Shown: in pieces, positions 1-9,706 of the stretch | How positions within the stretch are numbered: position 1 is the stretch's first letter | Layout: every line of letters starts with the position of its first letter | Origin: Calothrix sp. NIES-2098 | Lineage (GTDB): Bacteria > Cyanobacteriota > Cyanobacteriia > Cyanobacteriales > Nostocaceae | DNA: 64,000 nt | NCBI GenBank assembly: GCA_002368175.1 | Contig: AP018172.1 | Location: 869,001-933,000, forward strand | Reading direction: 5' to 3' | The notes under the pieces: model-generated | What the model saw: the letters and a program-made list of their open reading frames with translations, nothing else | What the model was told of the DNA's origin: nothing | Databases searched by the model: none | Program-made: the position numbers and the translations under genes

Positions 1-113
1 AAGATTGGAAATGTGAAGTCAACTTAACACTCACTGGAGATGAGTTTCCGGTTCGGTTCACCTAATTGGGCGCAGTTTGCGGCAAGCAAGGTGAAAGTCG
101 ATTGCAGATATGA

Positions 114-166
114 AGGAAAATCGTTTTCCTGTATCTGAAATAAAAGTCCAAGTGACAGGGACTTTT
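114..166 (+). promoter_or_regulatory. Two consecutive hairpins in the leader of the glycosyltransferase gene
   Basis: Two perfect stem-loops lie in the 75 bases before the glycosyltransferase start. The first has 7-bp arms at 114-120 and 124-130 with a 3-base loop. The second has 8-bp arms at 142-149 and 159-166. Neither is followed by a convincing T-tract beyond its own stem. They could mark the end of an upstream transcript or fold in the 5' leader. Function is inferred only. Confidence 0.3.
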
Positions 167-187
167 GACCGCTGAACCCCATACACT

Positions 188-1279
188 ATGAAAATCGCAC
201 AAATCGCACCCCTGTGGGAACGAGTTCCGCCTGTTACCTATGGAGGAACTGAGTTAGTTGTGAGTCGTTTGACCGATGAACTGGTACGTAGAGGTCACGA
301 TGTCACGCTATTCGCTTCGGGTGATTCCCAAACTTTAGCTCGTTTAGAAGCTGGGAGTCCGCGTGCATTGCGTTTGGATAAAGATATCCAAGAACCGATA
401 ATGTACGAACTCATGCATGTTGGTAACGTTTATCAACGCGCTAGCGAATTTGATATTATTCACTCCCACGTAGGGGTTTGGTCGTTACCTTTAGCTAGTG
501 TGGTTTCAACACCAACAGTGCATACCTTACATGGTATCTTTACTCGCGATAACAACAAAGTATTTAGACAATACAGCACGCAACCATACATCAGCATTAG
601 CGATGCCCAACGGCTGTTAAACATTAATTATGTTGCGACAGTTTACAATGGCATCAGCGTTGAGAAGTTTCCCTTCTTTGCTGAACCTCAAGATCCACCC
701 TATCTGGCATTTTTAGGCCGCTTCTCGCCAGAAAAAGGGCCGCAACACGCCATTGCTATTGCCAAGCAGACAGGTTGGCGCTTGAAGATGGCGGGTAAAG
801 TGGATGTTGTAGACAAGGAGTTTTTTGAAAAAGAAATTGCTCCCCATATAGATGGGAAACAAATAGAGTTTTTAGGTGAAGTTAACCACGAGCAAAAAGC
901 CGAACTGTTGGGGAATGCAGCGGTTACGCTCTTTCCTATCACCTGGTGCGAACCATTTGGCTTGGTGATGGCGGAATCTATGGCGACGGGTACACCTGTG
1001 ATTGCCATGAATATGGGATCTGTCTCCGAAGTAATTGCTAATGGCGAGACAGGTTATGTCTGCCAAAGTTACGAAGAAATGGCGACAATGATTCCCAAAG
1101 CCTTAAAACTCGATCGCCAAAAATGCCGCGAACACGTAGAGAATAAATTTAGCGTTACCCAAATGGTTAACGGCTATGAAGCAGTCTACGAAAAAATCGT
1201 TGGCGATCGCAACTGGCGTCATTGGTTCAACTCTGCAATCAGAAATTCGTTGGAATCAATTACATCTTTGACACGCTAG
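188..1279 (+). CDS. Glycosyltransferase family 4 (GT-B fold)
   Basis: This is a cytoplasmic or membrane-peripheral retaining glycosyltransferase that moves a sugar from a nucleotide-sugar donor to a glycan or lipid acceptor; the substrate cannot be told from sequence. The N-terminus MKIAQIAPLWERVPPVTYGGTE is typical of the GT4 group with a glycine-rich donor-side loop. The C-terminal Rossmann half carries the EX7E motif at about residues 255-263 (EPFGLVMAE), which binds the donor. Its length of 363 residues fits the family. It starts at an ATG 20 bases after a leader hairpin and is followed by a clear intrinsic terminator, so it is probably transcribed alone. The next gene lies on the opposite strand. 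Family assignment is firm; the pathway (exopolysaccharide or glycolipid) is open. Confidence 0.9.
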   Translation: MKIAQIAPLWERVPPVTYGGTELVVSRLTDELVRRGHDVTLFASGDSQTLARLEAGSPRALRLDKDIQEPIMYELMHVGNVYQRASEFDIIHSHVGVWSLPLASVVSTPTVHTLHGIFTRDNNKVFRQYSTQPYISISDAQRLLNINYVATVYNGISVEKFPFFAEPQDPPYLAFLGRFSPEKGPQHAIAIAKQTGWRLKMAGKVDVVDKEFFEKEIAPHIDGKQIEFLGEVNHEQKAELLGNAAVTLFPITWCEPFGLVMAESMATGTPVIAMNMGSVSEVIANGETGYVCQSYEEMATMIPKALKLDRQKCREHVENKFSVTQMVNGYEAVYEKIVGDRNWRHWFNSAIRNSLESITSLTR

Positions 1280-1344
1280 TTAGTAACCTTGCTTGAGCGA
1301 CTATTGCTTGGCGTTACTTTCATAAATCTCCATAATTGACAATC

Positions 1345-1369
1345 AGCTCCCTTTACATGGGAGCTTTTT
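1345..1369 (+). terminator. Intrinsic terminator after the glycosyltransferase
   Basis: A perfect 7-bp stem (AGCTCCC/GGGAGCT) with a 7-base loop runs directly into TTTTT. It lies 65 bases after the stop codon of the glycosyltransferase and before the convergent gene's stop at 1414. Confidence 0.85.
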
Positions 1370-1413
1370 CATTTTCCATCAATCAGGAGACTACTTCCAT
1401 GCATAACAGACTA

Positions 1414-4400
1414 CTAAAGTGATGGAAGCGGGATAGAAATGCGATCGCAAATATGTTGATCTGTTTGTTGTACGCTGGGATTGTTTTTCAGATAATCCTG
1501 TAACCAAGAACAACCCCGAACTATTAGCCGATCAAAATCTAAAGTATCTTCAGCATTCCAAAGTTCAACAAGACCATCATCACTGACAGAGACAATTTTT
1601 TTGCCATCAGGACTAAAGTTGAGGTTCCAAAAAGCATAACCATGTCCATAAATAGTTTTTAGTTCTTGACCATCTCTGATTTGCCAAAGTCTGATTGTAC
1701 CGTCAGCACTAGCAGAAGCAAGGATTTTGCCATCAGGACTAAAGCTAAGTTTGGTAACTTCAGCATGATGACCTTTTAGGGTTTTAAGTTCCTTTCCTTC
1801 TAAACTCCAAATTTTAATAGTTTTATCCTGACTGGCTGAGGCAATGATTTGACCATTGGGGCTAAAACGCACATTCGTAACATAACTATTATGTGCTTTG
1901 AAAGTTTTGAAGTTTTGTCCTTGCGAGTTCCACAGTTTGATTGTTCCATCATTATGAGCAGAAATAATTGTCTGACCGTTGGGGCTGAAACTCGCACTGA
2001 AAACTTTACCCGCATCTGCGTCTAAAGTTCTGAGTTCTTGACCGTTGATATCCCATAGTTTGACTGTCCCATCATAACTAGCGCTCACCAGAGTTTGACC
2101 ATCAGGACTAAAATTTACTTCTATAACTTCGTTATTGTGTCCTGAAAATGTTCTAATATTTTCACCATTTAAGTTCCAAAGTTTGATTGTTTTGTCAGAA
2201 CTAGCCGTAGCAATTATCTGGCCGTTAGGACTAAAATTAAGACTCCAAATCCGCTTCCAGACACTATCGCTATCTGCTTTTATTGATGTCAGTTCTTGAG
2301 TGTCAACATTCCACAATTTAATCGTCTTATCATCTCCGGCTGAGGCAATAATTTTACCATCCGGACTAAAACTCACACTCCACAGAGAATCATGATGTCC
2401 AATGAAAGTTTTGGGTTCGCGATCGCCAATATGCCATAGTTTAACTGTCGTATCTGCACTTGCTGAAGCGATAGTTTGAGCATCTGGGCTAAAACTGGCG
2501 CTAAAAACAGCATCGTTATGACCTTGTAGAGTCTTAAGTTCTCTTCCATTAACACTCCACAATTTAACTGTTTTGTCAGCGCTGGTAGAAGCAACGATTT
2601 TACCCTCCGGGCTAAAGCTGACGCTAATTACATAATTGTCATGTTTGCCAAGGGTTTTAATTTCTTTACCTTCTAAATTCCACAATTTAACTGTGGTGTC
2701 GCCTCCCGCAGTTGCGATCGCTTTACCGTCTGGGCTAAAACTCACATCAAAAATAGATTGTTCGCTGGCTTTAAAGCTTTTAATTTCTCGTCCATCAATA
2801 TGCCAAATTTTGATGACACCCCCGCGATCGGCGGTGACAATAGTTTTATTATCTGGGCTGCAACTCACACTCCAAACAGAATCATTATGTCCTTTGAGAG
2901 TTTGAATTTCTTGCTTTTTAATATGCCAAAGCTTGACTGTATTATCTTGACTTGGAACGGCAATTATTTTACCATCAGGGCTGAAACAAATATTACTGAT
3001 AAACTGCTCGTTATTTTGCCCTTTTAAGGTGATAATTTCCTGACCATCAATACCCCAAATTTTGACAGTGTTATTTGTAGCGATCGCAGCCAGCATCTTA
3101 CTATCGGGGCTGAACATTACACTTGTAAAAATATGATTTGGAACAAGAATTTTTTTGATTTCTCTGCCATCAACACTCCAAAGCCTCACTGTATTATCTT
3201 CACTAGCAGTCACAATATTTTGACCATCAGGACTAAAGTTAACGCTTCTAACTACATCACTATGTCCTTCTAAGCGATTTCGTTCTCTAACTTTATAAAC
3301 TGCACGTTGTAATGCTAATCTTACTGTTTCTTGAGTGTTAGCATCTGCCTTTACTGACCTCAATTGAATAGCTGCATTGAGTGCAGCAACTAAAGCATCA
3401 AGTTCTCTATTGGAGTTTAATAAAGCATTGGCAGATATAGTTAAAGATTTTATTCTCTCTAGTTGTATCTGTTTCACCATGTTATTTGCCCAAATTCCAG
3501 CAATAATTGCTGCAACTAGGGTGATGGCTAATACTATTGTGCCTATTTTAATTTGTCGTTTGGCTTTTTGATTGGCTACTAATAAGACTTCGTTCGCTTC
3601 TGCCAAAATTCTTGATGCTTCTGCTTCTGCTTGCAATCGCTTCTGAACATCCCGCTTTTCTAATTCCTGACTAGCATCTAAAAATTTTCTATCTAAATCA
3701 CTTAAACCTTTATCTGCTGCCCAAATCCGAGCATCTTGTAAAGTTTTCCCGCGCAATAAACGCGACTCATCTTGAAATTTGGAAGCTACCCAAGCATTTA
3801 AACTTTGAGAGTATGGGCGAATATTTAGGAATACTTTATCGAGCCATTGTTGGGTAAAAATTTTTGCATAAATCTGATTATAAATTCGTAGTTTTCCTTG
3901 TTGCTTAACAATTAATCCTGTCAGACGTAGTTGTGTTTGTTCGGGACTGTCATCTGCGAGGATTTCTCCCTGGTTTAAAATTTGCTGATATAATCCTAAC
4001 AACCGCCCAGTTTGATTCTCTGCATTTTGGGTTAGGCGATCGCGGATTGTTCGTAAATGTTCTGGTTCGTCCTGCGTTTCCCAATTTTCGATGATTTGCG
4101 TTTGTACTAATTGCGCAACGCATTCTCCTTCGCGATCGGCGGGAAAAGAATTTTGAGAAATACATATTAGTTGACAAAGTTTTTGCGTTAAAAATGGCTG
4201 TCCTCCAGTCCACTTTAACACCTCTGCAATTATCGCTTTTGGTCTTGCAACTATTCCTTCCAAGCCTCTAATTAAAACTGCAACTTCTGATAGTTGAAAT
4301 CCAGTTAATTCAATAGCTTTTCCAATATTAAAAGGCGTACGATTTTTATCATTAACTAGATTAGAAGGAGTTGCTACACCCAACAAACAGAAACTCAGGC

Positions 4401-4920
4401 GTTGATATTCTGGATTATCTGCTCTTTGGTTATAACAAGCTCGAATAAAAGCAAAAAAATCATCTTTAAAATCTATTCCTAAAATACTATCAACTTCATC
4501 AATAAAAATTATAATTTTTCCAGAAATTTCTGTTAGAATCACGTTATCAATTAATTCATTCAATCGTTGTTTTGGTGGTAAAAATTCATGTTGTCGCCAC
4601 CATGCTCCAAAATTTACTTTTTTTGATAAACCAAAACCGCGTAATAACTCAGAAACAAATCCGCCATACCATTCCAAAGGCGTGACATGACTGCCAATTC
4701 TTGTCAAATCAATGGAAGCACATTTAATTCCTTGCTCTTTAAGCTGTTTTGTGATGTGTACTCGCAAGCTTGATTTACCCATCTGACGAGAATTGAAAAC
4801 ATAACATAAGTTACCATTTATCAACCCTTGATAAAGGTGAGCATCAGCTTGTCGCACAACATAAGTCGGGTGTTGATATTCTAGGCTTCCTCCTAATTTA
4901 TAGTAATTAAAATGTGTCAT
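1414..4920 (-). CDS. AAA-like ATPase fused to a WD40 propeller, membrane-anchored
   Basis: This is a large cyanobacterial signalling or scaffold protein. Residues 1 to about 350 form an AAA-like (PF14516-type) ATPase with a Walker A loop SRQMGKSSL around residues 44-52 and a Walker B FIDEVD around 139-144. A charged coiled region follows, then one hydrophobic segment near residues 455-480. From about residue 545 to 1130 there are roughly 14 WD40 repeats with the pattern SFSPDGxxIASASxDxTVKLW, enough for two seven-bladed propellers. The C-terminus (RGCSWLQDYLKNNP) is the usual tail of this cyanobacterial family. The repeats explain the internal DNA repetition between 1560 and 3260. The arrangement suggests an ATP-switching sensor with the propellers as protein-binding surface. 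No partner is obvious nearby, and the ligand is unknown. Confidence 0.9.
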   Translation of the reverse strand: MTHFNYYKLGGSLEYQHPTYVVRQADAHLYQGLINGNLCYVFNSRQMGKSSLRVHITKQLKEQGIKCASIDLTRIGSHVTPLEWYGGFVSELLRGFGLSKKVNFGAWWRQHEFLPPKQRLNELIDNVILTEISGKIIIFIDEVDSILGIDFKDDFFAFIRACYNQRADNPEYQRLSFCLLGVATPSNLVNDKNRTPFNIGKAIELTGFQLSEVAVLIRGLEGIVARPKAIIAEVLKWTGGQPFLTQKLCQLICISQNSFPADREGECVAQLVQTQIIENWETQDEPEHLRTIRDRLTQNAENQTGRLLGLYQQILNQGEILADDSPEQTQLRLTGLIVKQQGKLRIYNQIYAKIFTQQWLDKVFLNIRPYSQSLNAWVASKFQDESRLLRGKTLQDARIWAADKGLSDLDRKFLDASQELEKRDVQKRLQAEAEASRILAEANEVLLVANQKAKRQIKIGTIVLAITLVAAIIAGIWANNMVKQIQLERIKSLTISANALLNSNRELDALVAALNAAIQLRSVKADANTQETVRLALQRAVYKVRERNRLEGHSDVVRSVNFSPDGQNIVTASEDNTVRLWSVDGREIKKILVPNHIFTSVMFSPDSKMLAAIATNNTVKIWGIDGQEIITLKGQNNEQFISNICFSPDGKIIAVPSQDNTVKLWHIKKQEIQTLKGHNDSVWSVSCSPDNKTIVTADRGGVIKIWHIDGREIKSFKASEQSIFDVSFSPDGKAIATAGGDTTVKLWNLEGKEIKTLGKHDNYVISVSFSPEGKIVASTSADKTVKLWSVNGRELKTLQGHNDAVFSASFSPDAQTIASASADTTVKLWHIGDREPKTFIGHHDSLWSVSFSPDGKIIASAGDDKTIKLWNVDTQELTSIKADSDSVWKRIWSLNFSPNGQIIATASSDKTIKLWNLNGENIRTFSGHNNEVIEVNFSPDGQTLVSASYDGTVKLWDINGQELRTLDADAGKVFSASFSPNGQTIISAHNDGTIKLWNSQGQNFKTFKAHNSYVTNVRFSPNGQIIASASQDKTIKIWSLEGKELKTLKGHHAEVTKLSFSPDGKILASASADGTIRLWQIRDGQELKTIYGHGYAFWNLNFSPDGKKIVSVSDDGLVELWNAEDTLDFDRLIVRGCSWLQDYLKNNPSVQQTDQHICDRISIPLPSL

Positions 4921-4964
4921 ATTATTTCACTGGTTTGTTTTATAATTAAAATTATAAAAATGCT

Positions 4965-6053
4965 TTATCGCGTTCTTTTAGCAATTACTTTCAACCCATA
5001 AATAGGATTGTTTACTAAATCATCTCCATAGGGTGTGAGATGAGAAAAATTTCCGTTCGGTGTCATTTGACGATTGGTACAATTATCTTTCCACCAGCAC
5101 CAAGCTAACCAACCAATTTGCTTCTGTTTGAGAAGGGGCAATAATTTTTGGTAAGTAAAAGTTTTGCTAGGTGAGTGATTCTCTCTAGTACCATCAAGGT
5201 CATAATAGCAATACTGAGTTGTTCCCTTAATATTTTCATCTTGCTTGTTAGCAATCTCACCAAAAACGAGGGGAAGATTAGCTTTAATAATGGTTTCAAT
5301 GTGTGAAATACCATCATAATCAGCCCAATAAGCATGACCGCTGAATAAGAGATTACGATCTGGATCGCTAGCAATTAATTCCTGTCCAATCAAAGAAAAA
5401 GCTTCAATTGATGTACCACAATCTGGTGCGTCAATCATAATTGGTAAGTGTAAGTGTTGGCGGATACTGCTAATCGCACTTTTATAAGCATTCTTGAAAC
5501 TATTTAAAGCGGCTTTTTGATTATCTGCCCACCGATAAAAGCCTAACTCATTGGCTAAGTTAATAATTAGATAAGATTCATGTTTTTTAAGTACCTTTAG
5601 GACATCATTATCTATCCACCAAGGAATTAACTGAGTATTTAACAAATTTGCATCGCTATTACAAGTCAAATCGGATAACATGACGATGGGAATAATTCGA
5701 TTTTGCTGACAGCGAGTGAGAAATTTATCTAAATCAGAAATCGAATAACTAGGGCGATCGGATTGACCATAATCTTTATACCATTGAATTCTGACTGCAT
5801 TAGCTCCTGTTTTTACTAGTTCTGTTAACTTATCGCTTTCAGGAAAATCCCAGTCATCCAATAAGGGTAAATTTATGCCATTCAGAATTACCTTCTCACC
5901 AAATCTATTGTAAAGATATCGACCTCTAGTATAGAAAGTGGGTTTTACATTTTGAGCCTTTACTATAGATGGTATTGTGGTCGATAATAAACTGCTATAA
6001 CAAGCAATTCCTGAATTAATTATCATTTGACGACGTTTCATAAAAAGACTCAT
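4965..6053 (-). CDS. Secreted glycoside hydrolase family 5 (cellulase-like)
   Basis: This is a probable exported endo-glycosidase of the GH5 TIM-barrel family. The N-terminus has basic residues (MKRRQ) followed by a hydrophobic stretch, which fits a signal peptide. The mature part opens with GEKVILNGINLPLLDDWDFPE, where NGIN is a common GH5 opening. The acid/base glutamate is visible in NLANELG and the nucleophile glutamate in VFGEI. The family's aromatic wall is represented by AWCWW near the C-terminus. The length fits a single catalytic domain without a carbohydrate-binding module. The start is uncertain: the longest frame begins with TTG at 6095, while ATG codons at 6053 and 6041 keep the signal peptide intact. 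It ends 44 bases from the start of the AAA-WD40 gene on the same strand. The polysaccharide substrate (cellulose, glucan or mannan) is not decided. Confidence 0.8.
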   Translation of the reverse strand: MSLFMKRRQMIINSGIACYSSLLSTTIPSIVKAQNVKPTFYTRGRYLYNRFGEKVILNGINLPLLDDWDFPESDKLTELVKTGANAVRIQWYKDYGQSDRPSYSISDLDKFLTRCQQNRIIPIVMLSDLTCNSDANLLNTQLIPWWIDNDVLKVLKKHESYLIINLANELGFYRWADNQKAALNSFKNAYKSAISSIRQHLHLPIMIDAPDCGTSIEAFSLIGQELIASDPDRNLLFSGHAYWADYDGISHIETIIKANLPLVFGEIANKQDENIKGTTQYCYYDLDGTRENHSPSKTFTYQKLLPLLKQKQIGWLAWCWWKDNCTNRQMTPNGNFSHLTPYGDDLVNNPIYGLKVIAKRTR

Positions 6054-6747
6054 AATTTCAAAACAAGTGTTGTTATAAGTGAGGTTTCCTGTCAATCTAT
6101 CGCATTATTTTTGCTAGTTAAATTAACTTTTTAATTCTGCTTATTCCTTCTCCAAATTCGCACTCTTTAAGCCTTCCGCCGAATGCGGTTCGTTTTCTTC
6201 CCTTTCATAATTAACTCAATGAATTACTAGTCAATTGATTAATTTCGCTATTGTGACGCAACTAACGCGCTGAAAATCTACCATTTTGATACATCTTATC
6301 CATACGCTAGTAATTATAAGCACACAGTAATTGGTTATTACCAAAACTAGCTGCTTGTAAAGAAAACTTATTTTTCTTGATTTGAATTATGCACTGTAAT
6401 CTTCTGGTTGTCGCTCCAGAAAATGTCAGGAATTCCAAAAAGCATCCGATCGGTATTGTCAGGTAAGCTGAAACGACCTTTGCCTAACTTTTTATGACAT
6501 TTACTGATTTTTTGATTTCAACCTGATATTTGGCTGAAATTTATGCATTTAAAACACCGATCTTATATGTATAGACAGCAATTCAATAAAATTACATAAT
6601 CTTAGTTAATCAACAGTTTGCGATCGCACTTAAAAATCTAAATAAAATTTTATGAAAGTTAAATAACTCAAGTTCCAACGCTTAACAATTGCCGCCTTGC
6701 CAGTATTTACAAATCTTTTGCACGCACTATCGCCAAGAGAAAACACC
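6054..6747. other. Intergenic stretch, divergent promoters presumed
   Basis: About 690 bases separate the divergent GH5 gene and propeller gene. I see no coherent reading frame, RNA gene or strong hairpin here. A copy of the dispersed motif GCGGTTCGTTTT occurs at 6185-6196 and one HIP1 site near 6622. Promoters for both flanking genes must lie here, but no convincing -35/-10 pair stands out. Confidence 0.4.
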
Positions 6748-7767
6748 ATGAAATACAAAGCTTTTTTTAATGTTGCTTTATCTTTACCTTTATTAGGTTT
6801 AACTACACTTCCTGTTGCTGCTAAGAAGCCTGTTATTAGTAACATTCAATCTCCCAACCAGCAAGCAGTGATTTTGACATTTCCGTCAGATGTGATTCTG
6901 GCTAAAGACGAGATCCTCGTACCCGAACAGTCAAGCGGGCCTTCCCCGTTCGGCTCAATTCCTGTGCTTTTCTTCTACAATGCGGCGACAGGCGAAGGCG
7001 CAACCTCCCGGCTTGACAGCAGCGGAAAATACCAGTTCGTCGGTTCCATCTCCGGATTTGCCAAAGGCTGGACTCATATTGTCGGCACTAACAATGGCGA
7101 TGTATTCTTCTACAACGCGGCGACAGGCGAAGGTGCAACCGCCCGAATTGACAACAACGGAAAATATCAGTACGTCGGTTCCATCTCTGGATTCGCCAAA
7201 GGCTGGACTCACATCGCGTCCGCCCATCGAGGTAGTCTCCTGTTCTACAACTCTAGGACAGGCGAAGGTGCAACCGCCCGAATTGACAACGCCGGAAAAT
7301 ACCAGTACGTCGGTTCCATCTCTGGATTTGCCAAGGGCTGGACTCATATTGTCGGTAATAAAAATGGCGGCTTATTCTTCTACAATGCTACGACGGGTGA
7401 AGGTGCAACCGCCCTACTCGACAACGGCGGTAACTACCAGTTCGTTGGTTCTATCTCCGGCTTCGCCAAAGACTGGACTCACATCGTGTCTGCCAACCAA
7501 GGTAGTCTCCTGTTCTACAACGCGCCGACGGGCGAAGGTGCAACCGCCCGACTCGACAGCGCTGGTAATTACACTTTTGTTCGCAGTATTTCTGGCTTTG
7601 CCAAAGGTTGGACTCGCATTAGCAGCACTGGCGATGGTGCCCTACTCTTCTACAATGCCTCAACAGGTGATGGTGCAACTGCCCGAATTGACAACACGGG
7701 TAATTATACCTTTGTTGGCAGCCTCAGCGGTTTTGCCTCTGGATGGAGTCACATCACAGGGTTGTAG
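6748..7767 (+). CDS. Secreted six-repeat beta-propeller-like protein (tachylectin-like)
   Basis: The protein has a clear signal peptide (hydrophobic LSLPLLGLTTLPVAA, cleavage near residue 26). After a linker it carries six near-identical repeats of 45 residues, each beginning FYNAxTGEGATAR, passing through a YxFVGSISGFA core and ending in GWTHI. Six such units would close into a six-bladed propeller, like lectin-type propellers. This is inferred from repeat geometry, not from a recognised named family. The ATG at 6748 is preferred over the longer frame from 6697 because only the shorter start puts the signal peptide at the N-terminus. Repeats are conserved at the DNA level (135-bp unit), and the gene is visibly richer in G and C than its neighbours. 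It may bind carbohydrate at the cell surface. It is followed after 71 bases by another small secreted protein. Confidence 0.75.
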   Translation: MKYKAFFNVALSLPLLGLTTLPVAAKKPVISNIQSPNQQAVILTFPSDVILAKDEILVPEQSSGPSPFGSIPVLFFYNAATGEGATSRLDSSGKYQFVGSISGFAKGWTHIVGTNNGDVFFYNAATGEGATARIDNNGKYQYVGSISGFAKGWTHIASAHRGSLLFYNSRTGEGATARIDNAGKYQYVGSISGFAKGWTHIVGNKNGGLFFYNATTGEGATALLDNGGNYQFVGSISGFAKDWTHIVSANQGSLLFYNAPTGEGATARLDSAGNYTFVRSISGFAKGWTRISSTGDGALLFYNASTGDGATARIDNTGNYTFVGSLSGFASGWSHITGL

Positions 7768-7838
7768 AGTTTGAACCACGCCACAATCTTAATACTCAAG
7801 GAAAGCGATCGCACTCATAAATACAAAGGAAACTAGTC

Positions 7839-8288
7839 ATGTTGAAAACTACATCTAATATGCTGTTAATTGGATATATTTCTAGCTCTATTTTGTTAAT
7901 TAATGGGTTAGCTTCTCAAGCCTTGGCTTCTCCTACTTTATTACAAAATTCCTCCCAAACCTTGCTGGCTGAAGCTAAAACATTTAGTCCCAAAACTGTC
8001 CGAACTAGTGAAACTGGTAGTGATGGTAACACTTGGGTAGGCACTTGGGTACGAGTTGGTAAGTCAAGGACTTATAAAGCTACTTGGCGTAGTAGCAAAA
8101 ATGAAGTTATCGAAGGTACAGTCATTCTAGAACAGGCAGATGGGGATCAAGTAATTTTTTCTTATCGAGGCCAAACAGTAGGTATCTACGAAGGTACATT
8201 ATCACCCGATCGACAAAGTATGACAGGTACTTGGAGTTCCAATGATAACGCATGGCGTGGTGATATTTCCGCGACTTTCAGTTTTTAA
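7839..8288 (+). CDS. Small secreted protein of unknown function
   Basis: The 149-residue product has a signal peptide (hydrophobic MLLIGYISSSILLING, Ala-x-Ala-like site at QALAS near residue 31). The mature domain of about 115 residues is rich in Thr, Trp and Gly, with alternating motifs such as GNTWVGTWVR, ATWRSSKNEVIEG and MTGTWSSNDNAW. This suggests an all-beta fold built of short strands. I do not recognise a named family. An AAAGGAAA ribosome-binding site precedes the ATG. The gene follows the propeller gene in the same direction and is closed by a terminator, so the two secreted proteins may be co-expressed. Confidence 0.7.
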   Translation: MLKTTSNMLLIGYISSSILLINGLASQALASPTLLQNSSQTLLAEAKTFSPKTVRTSETGSDGNTWVGTWVRVGKSRTYKATWRSSKNEVIEGTVILEQADGDQVIFSYRGQTVGIYEGTLSPDRQSMTGTWSSNDNAWRGDISATFSF

Positions 8289-8318
8289 CTTTAGCTAGAT
8301 AGCTACTATTTCTATATG

Positions 8319-8347
8319 TTGGCCCAATCTACTTTTGGGCCAATTTT
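8319..8347. terminator. Bidirectional intrinsic terminator
   Basis: A 9-bp stem (TTGGCCCAA/TTGGGCCAA at 8319-8327 and 8335-8343) is followed by TTTT. It lies between the convergent stops at 8288 and 8363 and can serve both genes. Confidence 0.8.
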
Positions 8348-8362
8348 ATTGCGATCGCTTTT

Positions 8363-9706
8363 TTAAAACTTTAAATGTGCGCGAAAATATTGTTGATATA
8401 ACTGGCAGCGCGTGACTAATTTATCGCCAACTCTCTTAACCAATCCCATACTGTACAACTGATATGCTGGCATGGTTGCAATCCCAATTGGTTCTGTTGC
8501 CATAACTACTTGCATAAATGCCTCAGTTAGAGGAGGATTTACTTTAAAGATATTTAAAAATCTACGAAAATGTTCTTCATAAATTCCGGCATTTGTAGGA
8601 GCATTTTGTAATAAAATCTCTAATGTTATATGTCCAAGTGCAAGGTGATATAGTGCCAATCTAATTAAATATGGATGTCCGCCAATTAGAGAAATTAACT
8701 GCTGAAATTGAGCTGGATTATAATTAAGTTGGTGATGATGAGCTAAAACTTCTATTTGTGGTTGGGTAAACTCAGTTAATTCAACCACTAAGCCAACATT
8801 AAATGGTGATTGATTTATATCTAATGAGCCATAATTTTCAGTAGAATGGACAACAATTAATCGTAAGTTTTCCCAAATATCTACAGTTTTGGCTTCTTCG
8901 TGCCAAGTACGTAACATGGCAAAAAAACCTTGATAAACTTCTGGATATTGAAAAACTCTATCTAGTTGATCTAATGCTAAAACTAAATTACTATTAATTT
9001 GGTGTAATATATTATCTTCAAAATAGGTAGTGCAATTAACAATGCTACCTCTATACTCATCCCAAGATTCATTTAACAAAGAAGGTAATTTTAATTTATG
9101 GCTTACATAAGCACAAAACCAGCGCAAAAATTTATCTAAATTACTAAAAACTGTTGTTTCGGCTTGTAATAAGTTTAGACGTACTGTGCGATATTCTTGC
9201 TGATTTGAGTAAGCGATAATTCTATCCATTAGGGATGTTTTACCCATTTGATTAGGAGCTTTAATCCGAATTAAAGCACCGGGGTGAAGGATGGTTTCAT
9301 AACAACGTTCTTCGATTGGCGATCGCTGAATATAAAATCTAGAATTCAGTGGCACTGAACCTTCTGGGTATTCTGGCACAAATTCATTTTTGATAGTACT
9401 GGAACCATCTCGATCTACTTCTGTTGGTAGGTGATTTTTATCTCTAGAGTATGAACGTTCAACTGCTGCACGAAAATTAGTTTTATTAATTTCTTCCCCT
9501 AAGGCTTCTGAAAGTAATTTCCATAGTTTGAAACCTACATCTTGCCGAAGATACTTAGCTGCATAACCTTCATTAGTGGCAATTTCTTCATAATTTAGTC
9601 CTTGCCATGAGCCTTTCAGAACAATAATTTCTACATCTTTCAGGTGTCTGTTGATTTTGTTAAAGACGATTGCATCTAAAACTTTTAATCCTTCTTCAAA
9701 ATTCAT
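8363..9706 (-). CDS. vMAP-type HTH plus AAA-like ATPase domain protein
   Basis: The first 85 residues (helical, with LKGSWQGLNYEEIATNEGY forming a helix-turn-helix-like pair) match the N-terminal domain known from cyanobacterial vWA-MoxR-associated proteins. Residues from about 110 onward form an AAA-like (PF14516-type) ATPase. The start of this domain is marked by VPLNSRFYIQRSP, Walker A lies at PNQMGKTSL near residue 155, and a Walker B-like LVLALDQLDRVF follows. No effector domain is fused, unlike the WD40 version at 1414-4920. The protein probably acts as an ATP-dependent switch or adaptor in a STAND-like signalling pathway, where partners are often encoded elsewhere. It ends in a terminator shared with the convergent gene. 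The domain call is firm; the biological role is not. Confidence 0.8.
   Translation of the reverse strand: MNFEEGLKVLDAIVFNKINRHLKDVEIIVLKGSWQGLNYEEIATNEGYAAKYLRQDVGFKLWKLLSEALGEEINKTNFRAAVERSYSRDKNHLPTEVDRDGSSTIKNEFVPEYPEGSVPLNSRFYIQRSPIEERCYETILHPGALIRIKAPNQMGKTSLMDRIIAYSNQQEYRTVRLNLLQAETTVFSNLDKFLRWFCAYVSHKLKLPSLLNESWDEYRGSIVNCTTYFEDNILHQINSNLVLALDQLDRVFQYPEVYQGFFAMLRTWHEEAKTVDIWENLRLIVVHSTENYGSLDINQSPFNVGLVVELTEFTQPQIEVLAHHHQLNYNPAQFQQLISLIGGHPYLIRLALYHLALGHITLEILLQNAPTNAGIYEEHFRRFLNIFKVNPPLTEAFMQVVMATEPIGIATMPAYQLYSMGLVKRVGDKLVTRCQLYQQYFRAHLKF

Noticed and set aside
1414..3260. DNA repeat array at 1.5-3.3 kb
   Set aside because: It is explained by WD40 coding repeats.
6955..7774. Long frames in other phases across the propeller gene
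   Set aside because: They are shadows caused by the 135-bp repeat unit; the frame with signal peptide and blade pattern is the coding one.
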